Shown here: positions 1-6,532 of the stretch, in pieces
Position numbering within the stretch: the first letter of the stretch is position 1
How the letters are laid out: every line of letters begins with the position of its first letter
Source of the DNA: Novosphingobium sp.
GTDB lineage: Bacteria > Pseudomonadota > Alphaproteobacteria > Sphingomonadales > Sphingomonadaceae
Reading direction: 5' to 3'
DNA length: 10,099 bases
Assembly (NCBI GenBank): GCA_020853995.1
Contig: JADYXV010000092.1
Location: forward strand, 1-10,099
Translations under genes and position numbers: made by a program
The notes under the pieces: model-generated
What the model saw: the letters and a program-made list of their open reading frames with translations, nothing else
What the model was told of the DNA's origin: nothing
Databases searched by the model: none

Positions 1-279
1 GAGCATCGGCTGACCAAGATCAAGCATCCCTGGACCAACGGCCAGGTCGAGCGGATGAACCGGACAATCAAGGAAGCCACGGTCAAACGCTATCATTACG
101 ACAGCCACGCCCAACTCACCGCACACCTCCACGACTTCATCAACGCATACAATTACGCCCGCCGTCTGAAGACCCTACGCGGCCTCACGCCCTACGAATA
201 CATCTGCAAATGCTGGACAAACGAGCCTGAACGCTTCAGCCTAAACCCGCACCATCAAATGCCGGGACCAAACACCTAG
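1..279 (+). CDS. IS481-family transposase, C-terminal part (5' end outside window)
   Basis: The reading frame is open from base 1 to a TAG at 277-279, with a TAA directly after it, giving the last 92 residues of a transposase. The segment contains HPWTNGQVERMNRTIKE, the third acidic block of the rve/DDE integrase fold; the glutamate at residue 17 of the visible part is the expected catalytic E. The tail RLKTLRGLTPYEYI followed by EPERF is typical of IS481-type integrase-core transposases (family knowledge). The enzyme would cut and join the ends of its own insertion sequence. The catalytic D residues and the helix-turn-helix region lie upstream of the window, so whether the element is intact cannot be judged. 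I could not identify its terminal inverted repeat in the bases after the stop. Confidence 0.88.
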   Translation, partial: EHRLTKIKHPWTNGQVERMNRTIKEATVKRYHYDSHAQLTAHLHDFINAYNYARRLKTLRGLTPYEYICKCWTNEPERFSLNPHHQMPGPNT

Positions 280-283
280 TAAT

Positions 284-301
284 GGATTGCGCGGATTGCG
301 C
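284..301. repeat. Tandem 9-bp direct repeat just after the transposase
   Basis: The unit ggattgcgc occurs twice head to tail, three bases after the TAA that follows the transposase stop. It may belong to the end region of the insertion sequence or be chance. The rest of 302-436 shows no gene, clear terminator or promoter. Confidence 0.4.
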
Positions 302-436
302 TGCCTCCGATCCTGTCGAAAAAAGGCATTCTACCTTGGCAAGCGATAGGGTTGCACGATACGCGCCTGCTATGCATAGTGGGTCAAGTTTCTATAAATT
401 CTCTTACATGGACCAGCCTTGGCCTGTCCGGCGCAA

Positions 437-464
437 CGGCGGGGAATTCACTATCTTCCCGCCG
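437..464 (-). terminator. Possible stem-loop terminator after the DUF2141 gene
   Basis: cggcggg (437-443) pairs with cccgccg (458-464), extendable by a G-U and an A-T pair, around a loop of about 10 bases. It lies 14 bases past the DUF2141 stop on the minus strand. There is no U-tract, so intrinsic termination is not certain. It could equally protect the 3' end of the message. Confidence 0.35.
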
Positions 465-478
465 CATCTGGCCCTAAA

Positions 479-991
479 TCACGGATATTTCAGGTGAATC
501 CGTGTCGCCAGGCCCGTCTTGGCAATGTTCAACCGCACCGAACGGAACGAGGGAATGCTCGCAATCGTGGGCGGGTTGTTGGAAAAGCCGAAGCCTTCCT
601 CGGGCAGGCCCAGTACACCGCTGCGTTTGATCGTCGTGCTGGAATCTTCGTCGTGATAGACCGCCAGCACATAGACGCCGGGCTTGGGCACAAACAGGCA
701 CATTTTGGTTTCGGGCGCGGTTGCAGGCACGCGGCCTACGTACATCGAACCCTTCTTCACCAGAAACTTGCGCGACTCATCAGCGTAAAGCGTCACTGCC
801 ATCAGGCCATTGCCATTGCGGACGCGATCGATCGTTACATTGACCCACGTATCGCTGACCGGCCCTGCACAATTCGGCCCATCTGCGCGCGCTGGCGCTT
901 TGGCAGCAAACGCCGTGCTGGCACCCGTCAACGTGGTGGCGGCAGCAGCAATAGCCAAGGCCGTGGCGAACAAACGTCTCGGCTGAATCAT
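479..991 (-). CDS. DUF2141 family exported protein
   Basis: The protein has 170 residues from ATG at 991. An in-frame TTG at 1027 would add 12 residues ahead of the basic start MIQPRR, so ATG 991 is preferred because it places the signal peptide at the N-terminus. Residues 1 to about 29 form a classic Sec signal: a basic start, an Ala/Leu-rich core and AFA at the cleavage site. The mature part shows the DUF2141 pattern: a beta-rich domain with YADESRKFL, then VYHDED and LGLPEEGFGFSNN, where the family usually carries a HDEN and G-x-P-x-E-G-[FY]-G-[FY]-S-N signature. It is therefore a small periplasmic or secreted beta-sandwich protein. No enzymatic function is known for the family and I do not assign one. 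It is convergent with the transposase and may have its own 3' stem-loop. Confidence 0.85.
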   Translation of the reverse strand: MIQPRRLFATALAIAAAATTLTGASTAFAAKAPARADGPNCAGPVSDTWVNVTIDRVRNGNGLMAVTLYADESRKFLVKKGSMYVGRVPATAPETKMCLFVPKPGVYVLAVYHDEDSSTTIKRSGVLGLPEEGFGFSNNPPTIASIPSFRSVRLNIAKTGLATRIHLKYP

Positions 992-1040
992 GTCAAAAGC
1001 CCCAAATTCGATGTGTCTTTCCGCCAAATTGCAACCTTGA

Positions 1041-1061
1041 ACCGCCCGTTTGTGGGGCGGT
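1041..1061 (-). terminator. Stem-loop between the small ORF and the DUF2141 gene
   Basis: accgccc (1041-1047) pairs perfectly with gggcggt (1055-1061) around a 7-base loop. On the minus strand it starts at the stop codon of the candidate small gene at 1061-1255 and precedes the DUF2141 gene. No run of T follows, so termination is only possible, not shown. Confidence 0.4.
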
Positions 1062-1255
1062 CACACAAGTTGCGCCTTGCCGGTAATATCCCCTGCCAGC
1101 CACATACCGGCAGATTTCAGCAACGTTAAGTAAGATTCGTGCCGTGAATGGTCGCTGAACTTATGTGCGACGAACCGTTCATCGACGAAAGCACGGTCTG
1201 TGCCCAAACGAATCGCGTCCAAAGCGGGACATTCCGTGTGGATAAGCCCGCGCAT
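1061..1255 (-). CDS. Possible small hypothetical protein, 64 aa
   Basis: This is an unrecognised small ORF from ATG 1255 to TGA 1061-1063. In its favour: an AGGGGGG stretch lies 8 bases before the ATG, the stop is followed at once by a hairpin, and the protein is not low-complexity. It begins MRGLIHTECPALDAIRLG, is charged in the middle (VDERFVAHKFSDHSRHES) and ends with a hydrophobic LLKSAGMWLAGD segment, too short and polar to be a clear membrane helix. Against it: the frame is part of a much longer antisense open frame running through rpe, codon third-position bias is not strong, and I recognise no family. If real, it is divergent from rpe and heads the same strand as the DUF2141 gene. Confidence 0.4.
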   Translation of the reverse strand: MRGLIHTECPALDAIRLGTDRAFVDERFVAHKFSDHSRHESYLTLLKSAGMWLAGDITGKAQLV

Positions 1256-1278
1256 AATGCTTGCCCCCCTGATTCGCG

Positions 1279-1291
1279 AGCGGTAACCGCT
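1279..1291. promoter_or_regulatory. 13-bp dyad between divergent genes (candidate operator)
   Basis: agcggt-a-accgct is a perfect 6+6 inverted repeat around one central base. It lies 87 bases before the rpe start and 23 bases before the start of the small minus-strand ORF. Such a site could bind a dimeric repressor or form a short hairpin in RNA. No convincing -10/-35 pair was found next to it. Confidence 0.3.
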
Positions 1292-1300
1292 GGAATGTGG

Positions 1301-1360
1301 GGTAGCCATTTGCAGGCAGGAAGGCTGATGCCAGAGCCTTTGCAAATGTCCTGTGCTACC
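1301..1360 (+). ncRNA. Candidate structured 5' leader of rpe
   Basis: Nested complementary blocks fold this stretch into one long arm. ggtagc (1301-1306) pairs with gctacc (1355-1360), catttgca (1307-1314) with tgcaaatg (1341-1348), ggc (1315-1317) with gcc (1336-1338), and an inner ggc (1323-1325) with gcc (1330-1332) around a tgat loop. The 3' side has bulges tt (1339-1340) and tcctgt (1349-1354). The fold ends 18 bases before the rpe ATG and just ahead of its ribosome-binding site, so it could influence rpe translation or RNA stability. I do not recognise it as a known riboswitch class. There is no U-tract, so it is not an ordinary terminator. Confidence 0.4.
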
Positions 1361-1378
1361 GCCGCAGGAAGACGACAG

Positions 1379-2038
1379 ATGACACCGCTTATTTCGCCTT
1401 CGATTTTGTCCGCCGACTTCGCCCGCCTGGGAGAAGAAGTACGCGCGATTGACGAAGCGGGTGCTGACTGGATTCACTTTGACGTTATGGACGGCCATTT
1501 CGTCCCCAATATTACAATCGGTCCGATGGTGGTAAAGGCATTGCGCCCGCACACAACCAAGCCGTTTGACGTTCATCTGATGATCTCGCCGGTTGATGGC
1601 TACTTGCAGGCCTTTGCCGATGCCGGGGCCGATATCATCACGGTTCATCCCGAAGCCGGGCCGCACATTCACCGCACGGTGCAAGCCATCAAGGGCCTGG
1701 GCAAAAAGGCCGGCGTTTCCTTGAATCCCGGCACGCCTGCCAAAATGCTCGATTACCTGATCGATGATGTAGACCTGATTCTGGTGATGAGCGTGAACCC
1801 CGGCTTTGGCGGCCAAAGCTTCATCTCCAGCCAGCTGCGCAAGATTGAGGCGATCCGCAAGATGATCGACAAATCGGGCCGCGATATCCATCTCGAAGTG
1901 GATGGCGGGGTGGATCTGAAGACGATCCGGTCTTGCGTTGATGCAGGCGCCGATGTGCTGGTGGCTGGGACCGCCACTTTCCGGGGCGGGCCAAGCCAAT
2001 ACGCCGCCAACATTGCTGCATTGAAGGCTTTGGGTTGA
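1379..2038 (+). CDS. rpe: Ribulose-phosphate 3-epimerase
   Basis: It interconverts D-ribulose 5-phosphate and D-xylulose 5-phosphate in the pentose phosphate pathway, in the cytosol. The 219-residue protein matches the usual length of about 220 and the (beta/alpha)8 barrel family throughout. Visible motifs are ISPSILSADFARL at the N-terminus, WIHFDVMDGHFVPN with metal ligands H33 and D35, FDVHLMI with H66, MSVNPGFGGQ near 137-146 (phosphate/loop region) and LEVDGGV with catalytic D175. The frame is open upstream to 1148, but ATG 1379 is chosen because the family starts at this point and gcagga lies about 10 bases before it. It is followed after one base by the first possible start of the heparinase-like gene, so the two are probably co-transcribed. 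A structured leader may precede it. Confidence 0.97.
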   Translation: MTPLISPSILSADFARLGEEVRAIDEAGADWIHFDVMDGHFVPNITIGPMVVKALRPHTTKPFDVHLMISPVDGYLQAFADAGADIITVHPEAGPHIHRTVQAIKGLGKKAGVSLNPGTPAKMLDYLIDDVDLILVMSVNPGFGGQSFISSQLRKIEAIRKMIDKSGRDIHLEVDGGVDLKTIRSCVDAGADVLVAGTATFRGGPSQYAANIAALKALG

Positions 2039-2039
2039 T

Positions 2040-3944
2040 ATGAAAGACGGCGGCTTCTCCACCATTGGAAGCCGCCCGGCGGCGACCGCGGCGTCCATGC
2101 GGTCACCGCCTGCATTGCCGCTTGACCCGACAAAGGAGGAACCGCTGGCCAGTTCGCAGGACCGCTATCTCCGTATGGACGAGGGTTCCTTGCCATCGGC
2201 CGATGCGGCTTCGGTGGAACCGGGCCGTGCCTTGGCGCTTGCCGATTTTGCGCCACCTTCGCTGGGTGCCGGTGACCGGTTGATCCGCTTTGCCTATGGT
2301 CTGGGTCTGCCCGCCAGCGCAATTCACCCCTTCCGCAAGCGCGCCAAAACCCAATTGACCGCGACGGTTACCAATCCCCTCCCCGGCGATGCGGCGGCGG
2401 GCAAGGCATTGCGGGCGGGGCATTTTCTCGTCCACGGCTTCAAATCGCCAATTGTCGATACGGCATTTTCGGGGCCACGCCTGCCGCCACCGTTCGAACG
2501 GATGGTGCATGGCTTCCGCTGGCTACGGGATCTGGAATCTGGCGGGCAGCGTTCGCAATGCACGCAAGTGGCCGAACGGATTGTCTCGGTCTGGCTTACC
2601 GCCAATCCAAAGCCTGATCCGACGCCTGCATGGGACATCGGAAATGTCGGCCACCGGCTGCTCAACTGGATCGTCCATGCGCCGCTGGTCTTGTCGGGCC
2701 AGGACCGCGGCTTGCGCAATCGCGTGCTGCACACCATCGATGAAACCGCGCGCTGGCTTGATCGCCATGTCGGCAAGGCCGAAGACCAGCTTTCGGAAGT
2801 AGCAGGTTGGTGCGCGCTGGTCGCTGCCGGCTTGATCGTGGCAGATGGCAAGGCACGGCGCCTGTTTGCCGAAGCCGGACTGGTGCGCGCGCTGGGCGAA
2901 CTGGTCAGCGATGATGGCGGCGTCCTTTCGCGCAGCCCGCTGTGCCAGATCGAGGCGATCGAACTGCTCGTCAGCTTGCGCGCTTGCTATGAAGCGGTGC
3001 GCACAGAACCGCTGCCGCAAATCGGCACGATGCTGAACCTGTTGGTGCCGCCACTGCTGGCGCTGCTGCATGGCGATGGTGGCCTTGGCAATTGGCAAGG
3101 CGCAGGCGCTGTCGAGGCTGAACGCATCGAAGCATTGATCAAGATCACCGGCGTTCGCGCGCGGCCTCTGCGCGATGCGCGTCAATGGGGCTATCAGCGG
3201 GCAACTGCAGGCAAAGCCGTGCTGCAATTTGATGCAGGACCGCCGCCAGTTGCGCGCCACGCCCGCGATGGCTGCGCATCAACGCTCGCGTTTGAATTCA
3301 GCCACGGCCATGACCGGATTTTCGTCAATTGCGGCGGTGCGGCCTTTGCCGGGGGATTGATTCCGCTGAGGTTGGAACAAGGTTTGCGCGGAACCGGCGC
3401 GCATTCCACGCTGACCATTGATGATTTCAATTCCACCGCCGTGCTGATCAATGGCCGATTGGGATCAGGCGTATCCGAGGTTGAGGTTGACCGGCGCACT
3501 TTGTCGGCAGACGGCGCCGGACCCAACAGTCTGGGCGGCGGCGCAACACGGATCGAGGCTAGCCACAACGGCTATGTCGGGCGCTTTGGCCTGGTCCATC
3601 GCCGCATCCTGATCCTGCGCGATGATGGCAGCGAATTGCGCGGCGAAGATCTGCTGGTTCCTGCCGGACGCAAGGGCAAACGCGGCACCATCGGTGTCGT
3701 CTTGCGCTTTCATCTTGGCCCCCATATCGAGCTGGCCGCAAGTTCCGACGGGAAAGGCATTACGCTTGCCCTGATGGATGGCAGCCTGTGGCAATTCCGG
3801 TCTGGCCGCGATGCGATCACGATTGAGGAAAGCCTCTGGGCAGACGGTCAGGGACGCCCTATCGGCACACGCCAATTGGTGATCTCTGCCAAAATTCCCC
3901 GCAGCGGTGAGAGTTTCTCCTGGCTGCTCAAGAAGATGAGATAG
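2040..3944 (+). CDS. Heparinase II/III family protein (polysaccharide lyase-like)
   Basis: Up to 634 residues. The first part is an alpha-helical toroid: an insertion near 198-210 reads WDIGNVGHRLLNW, the family's W-x-P/D...RLLNW region, and 344-348 reads HGDGG followed by LGNWQGAG. From about residue 410 a beta-sandwich (Hepar_II_III domain) begins with STLAFEFSHGHDRIFVNCGG. The family cleaves acidic polysaccharides by beta-elimination; the substrate here is unknown, and the sphingomonad setting (rpe and purH on either side) suggests a conserved envelope-polysaccharide role rather than heparin use. No signal peptide is apparent. The start is uncertain: ATG 2040 is the longest and is coupled to the rpe stop, ATG 2175 gives 589 residues, closer to usual, and a perfect AAAGGAGG at 2132-2139 stands 5 bases before an in-frame CTG at 2145. 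It ends in TAG, 10 bases before purH. Confidence 0.85.
   Translation: MKDGGFSTIGSRPAATAASMRSPPALPLDPTKEEPLASSQDRYLRMDEGSLPSADAASVEPGRALALADFAPPSLGAGDRLIRFAYGLGLPASAIHPFRKRAKTQLTATVTNPLPGDAAAGKALRAGHFLVHGFKSPIVDTAFSGPRLPPPFERMVHGFRWLRDLESGGQRSQCTQVAERIVSVWLTANPKPDPTPAWDIGNVGHRLLNWIVHAPLVLSGQDRGLRNRVLHTIDETARWLDRHVGKAEDQLSEVAGWCALVAAGLIVADGKARRLFAEAGLVRALGELVSDDGGVLSRSPLCQIEAIELLVSLRACYEAVRTEPLPQIGTMLNLLVPPLLALLHGDGGLGNWQGAGAVEAERIEALIKITGVRARPLRDARQWGYQRATAGKAVLQFDAGPPPVARHARDGCASTLAFEFSHGHDRIFVNCGGAAFAGGLIPLRLEQGLRGTGAHSTLTIDDFNSTAVLINGRLGSGVSEVEVDRRTLSADGAGPNSLGGGATRIEASHNGYVGRFGLVHRRILILRDDGSELRGEDLLVPAGRKGKRGTIGVVLRFHLGPHIELAASSDGKGITLALMDGSLWQFRSGRDAITIEESLWADGQGRPIGTRQLVISAKIPRSGESFSWLLKKMR
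2132..2139 (+). promoter_or_regulatory. Strong Shine-Dalgarno inside the annotated 5' end of the heparinase-like gene
   Basis: aaaggagg matches the full anti-Shine-Dalgarno core, and the 5-base gap puts an in-frame CTG at 2145 in the start position. The nearest ATG (2175) is 35 bases away, too far for this site. It may mark a rare CTG start or be a chance Lys-Glu-Glu coding run. Confidence 0.4.
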
Positions 3945-3954
3945 GAATTTTCAC

Positions 3955-5544
3955 GTGACGACGGTTACCATCAAACGGGCGCTGCTTTCAGTGTCCGACA
4001 AGTCCGGCCTTGTCGATCTGGGCAAGGCTTTGGCGGCGCGCGGCGTCGAACTGCTGTCAACCGGCGGCACCGCCAAGGCGCTGCGCGATGCAGGCCTCAC
4101 GGTAAAGGATGTGTCCGAACACACCGGTTTCCCTGAAATGATGGATGGTCGCGTCAAGACCCTGCACCCGACGATTCACGGCGGGCTGCTGGCCGTGCGC
4201 GACAATCCTGAACATGCCGCCGCCATGGCCGAACATGCGATTGGCGCTATCGATCTGGTCGTGGTCAATCTTTACCCCTTCTAGGCGACCGTTGCCAAAG
4301 GCGCGGAACGCGATGAAGTAATCGAGAACATTGACATCGGCGGGCCATCGATGGTGCGCTCTGCCGCAAAAAATCACGGCTTCGTCACGATCCTGACCGA
4401 CGCTGCCGACTATTCCGCATTTCTGGCCGAACTTGATGAAACCGGCGGTGCCAGCACGCTCGCGTTCCGCCGCAAGATGGCGGCCAAGGCCTATGCCGCA
4501 ACCGCCGCTTATGATGCGGCAATCTCGCAGTGGTTTGCAACCGTTGACCAGCAAGAGCATTTTCCGCCGGTGCTGGCTGCGGCACACACCCGCGTCACCA
4601 CGCTGCGCTATGGCGAAAATCCGCATCAGGACGCAGCGCTTTATGTGCCGCGCAATCCTGCGGTCACCGGCCTTCCCCAAGCCACGCAAATCCAGGGCAA
4701 GGAACTGTCCTACAACAATTACAATGACGCCAATGCGGCATTGGAACTGATTGCCGAATTCGGCGGCGCAAAGCCGACCGTGGTGATCGTAAAGCATGCC
4801 AACCCCTGCGGTGTGGCGACTGCCGATACGCTGCTCGACGCTTGGAAAGCCGCGCTGGAATGCGATTCGGTTTCGGCATTCGGCGGCATCGTTGCGACCA
4901 ACGTGCCGCTCGACGGCCCCACCGCCAACGCCATTTGCGAAATCTTCACCGAAGTCGTCGTCGCTCCGGGCGCTGATCATTCCGCCAAGGCCGCGTTTGA
5001 GCGCAAGAAGAACCTGCGCCTGTTGCTGGTCGACAGCCTGCCCGATCCTGACCGCAAGGGCCTGGTCACCGTGCCCATCGCCGGTGGCCTGCTGGTGCAG
5101 GACCGCGATTCCGGCAAAGTTGCCAAAGCTGACCTCAAGGTCGTCACCAAGCGCGCACCGACCGAACAGGAACTTGAGGACGCATTGTTTGCCTGGACCG
5201 TGGCCAAGCATGTCAAATCAAACGCTATCGTCTATGCCAAAGACGGCGTGACCGCAGGCATTGGCGCCGGCCAGATGAACCGTCGCGATTCATCGCGCAT
5301 TGCTGCGGCCAAAGCACTCGAAGCAGCTGAAACGCATGGCTTTACCGAAGCGCGTACGCACGGTTCGGCCGTGGCCTCGGATGCCTTCTTCCCGTTTGCC
5401 GACGGGTTGATGGCCGCCGTTGAAGCAGGCGCGACCTGCGTCATCCAGCCCGGCGGTTCGATGCGCGATGATGAAGTCATCAAAGCCGCGGACGAAGCGG
5501 GCCTCGCTATGGTCTTCACCGGCATGCGCCACTTCCGCCATTGA
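3955..5544 (+). pseudogene. purH: purH (AICAR transformylase / IMP cyclohydrolase) with an in-frame TAG at codon 110
   Basis: PurH performs the last two steps of de novo IMP synthesis: formylation of AICAR, then ring closure. The start is GTG 3955 with aggaa 7 bases ahead, and the full frame of 529 codons has family length. The N-terminal MGS-like cyclohydrolase part shows SVSDKSGL, STGGTAKAL and MMDGRVKTLHP. The C-terminal transformylase shows VKHANPCGVA with the K280-H281 catalytic pair and the SYNNYNDANAA region. The frame is broken only once: after NLYPF the codon at 4282-4284 is TAG where the family has Glu, and ATVAKGAERDEVIENIDIGGPS continues in the same frame to TGA 5542-5544. As read, translation gives a 109-residue fragment without most of the cyclohydrolase. 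Re-initiation at ATG 4351 could in principle give an intact transformylase domain, but no ribosome site is evident. Real mutation, suppression and base-call error remain possible. Confidence 0.9.
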
Positions 5545-5553
5545 CGAAAAGCT

Positions 5554-5593
5554 CCCCTCCCGCCTGCGGGAGGGGTCGGGGGTGGGCCTTTTT
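5554..5593 (+). repeat. GC-rich palindromic intergenic repeat / purH terminator
   Basis: cccctcccg (5554-5562) and cgggagggg (5567-5575) form a perfect 9-bp stem with a 4-base loop, followed by tcgggggtgggcc and five T. A hairpin followed by this G-rich tail is a recurrent intergenic element in alphaproteobacterial genomes as I recall them; only one copy is visible here. Its place 9 bases after the purH stop and the T-run fit a role in termination. Confidence 0.6.
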
Positions 5594-5634
5594 GTTTCGC
5601 GTAGAGGCGCAAAGGAAGCAACGAGCGCAGAGAT

Positions 5635-5673
5635 AAAAAAGGCCGGCCCCCACCAAGGGAACCGGCCTTTTTT
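5635..5673. terminator. Bidirectional intrinsic terminator between purH and the SleB-like gene
   Basis: aaaaaaggccgg (5635-5646) pairs perfectly with ccggcctttttt (5662-5673) around a 15-base loop with further c/g pairing possible. The A-run on one side and T-run on the other make it work in both directions, as expected between convergent genes: purH ends at 5544 and the hydrolase gene at 5696. Confidence 0.85.
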
Positions 5674-5695
5674 CATGTCGCGAAAAACGCTGAAA

Positions 5696-6313
5696 TCAAC
5701 GGTAGAAAATGTGACCGTCAATCTTTGCCATGCGCGCCTTGCCCCAACGTGGTGAGACATGCGCGGCGTGAAAGAACATTGCACCTTCGACCGGGCTTTT
5801 CCATGTGCCCTGATCTGCAATCACGGCAACGCGAACCGCGTTCTGCCACTGATGACCGGAACGATTGATCGCGGGCATCGAGCGACCGCGAATGAACGAG
5901 AATTGCGAAGGCTGGTATACAACGCCGCAATACGATGCCGGGAAGCGGCCTGATTGCGAACGCGCAACGATCACGCGGCCAACTGCAAGCTGGCCAGCCA
6001 GTGATTCACCTTTGGCTTCGAAAAAGATGGCCCCAGCCAGACATTCCAGTTCGTTGGAAAGGGCAGCGGGTGCTGGGGTGTTTTCTACCAGATCAGCCAG
6101 CGAAGAAGCGGTGATCGCATCTTGCGGCTCGGCGGTATCAACCTGCTCTTGGGCAATGGTCTGGATAACCGGCTGGGAGATAAACGTGGTCGCTATAGCG
6201 GCCGGAGCGTTGAATCCTTGCGCGCTGGCATGGGATCCACTTGTGCTGAGAAGCGTTGTGATAAAAGTCGCAGCCATGCTCAGCGTAGCAGCGTACCGGA
6301 ATTTCTTGCTCAT
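5696..6313 (-). CDS. SleB-like cell wall hydrolase, exported
   Basis: The 205-residue protein starts at ATG 6313. Residues 1 to about 31 form a Sec signal (MSKKFRYAAT, hydrophobic core, HASA cleavage site). A Pro/Ala/Gln-rich linker runs to about 85, then a Hydrolase_2 (SleB) domain fills 90-205: LECLAGAIFFEAKGES with the probable catalytic E99, VGRVIVARSQSGRFP, C129-G-VVYQPSQFSF, and a C-terminal FFHAAHVSPRW. The family cleaves peptidoglycan glycan strands; SleB itself is a spore cortex lytic transglycosylase, and non-sporing proteobacteria carry short relatives presumed to act in envelope remodelling. The ribosome site is weak. A TTGACA element about 210 bases upstream may drive it. It stands alone on its strand and ends against the bidirectional terminator. 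Confidence 0.88.
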   Translation of the reverse strand: MSKKFRYAATLSMAATFITTLLSTSGSHASAQGFNAPAAIATTFISQPVIQTIAQEQVDTAEPQDAITASSLADLVENTPAPAALSNELECLAGAIFFEAKGESLAGQLAVGRVIVARSQSGRFPASYCGVVYQPSQFSFIRGRSMPAINRSGHQWQNAVRVAVIADQGTWKSPVEGAMFFHAAHVSPRWGKARMAKIDGHIFYR

Positions 6314-6497
6314 CCATCGTCGTCAAAGTGCGGTGAGCTTCCATCCATGGCGCGACAAAAAGCCCTGCCGCACAAAGCCGGATGGCCACGTGCGGGGGCA
6401 GAATGCCGAAGGGCCATGTCGGTTGCCCCCCGTCTGCGTGCCAATGCGGTCAGCGTTCTCGCCGTCCGTCATCGCCTGCGCAAAATCGGTGAAGTGG

Positions 6498-6525
6498 CCT
6501 TTATTGTGCAATGCAAAACTGTCAA
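6498..6525 (-). promoter_or_regulatory. Possible sigma70-type promoter for the SleB-like gene
   Basis: On the minus strand TTGACA (6525-6520) is a perfect -35 box. The best -10 at 16-base spacing is TAAAGG (6503-6498), which is weak; AATAAA at 14 bases is an alternative. An imperfect hairpin at 6523-6551 overlaps the DUF1491 stop directly upstream and could end the previous unit. The rest of 6314-6497 shows no gene and would be a long 5' leader. Confidence 0.35.
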
Positions 6526-6532
6526 CCCTTGT

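Noticed and set aside
419..1129. 236-codon plus-strand open frame over the DUF2141 gene
   Set aside because: The minus strand has a signal peptide and DUF2141 motifs; the plus-strand product is Arg/His-rich, as shadows in GC-rich DNA are.
1301..1360. Cobalamin, SAM, TPP, FMN or glycine riboswitch before rpe
   Set aside because: I looked for the conserved core boxes of these classes and did not find them. It is kept only as an unclassified structured leader.
1256..2098. Long minus-strand open frame opposite rpe (345 codons in all)
   Set aside because: It is antisense to clear rpe codons and shows no family features. Only its last 64 codons, outside rpe, were kept as a low-confidence small gene.
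4282..4284. Selenocysteine or pyrrolysine recoding at the purH stop
   Set aside because: Selenocysteine uses TGA, not TAG. Pyrrolysine is not expected in this group, and homologues carry Glu here. The coaE case is TAA, which neither system reads.
4279..4351. Frameshift or insertion-sequence disruption of purH
   Set aside because: The same frame resumes immediately after the stop with conserved residues, so a single substitution is sufficient.
4057..5211. 384-codon minus-strand open frame opposite purH
   Set aside because: The plus strand encodes unmistakable PurH. The antisense protein is composition-driven and resembles nothing I know.
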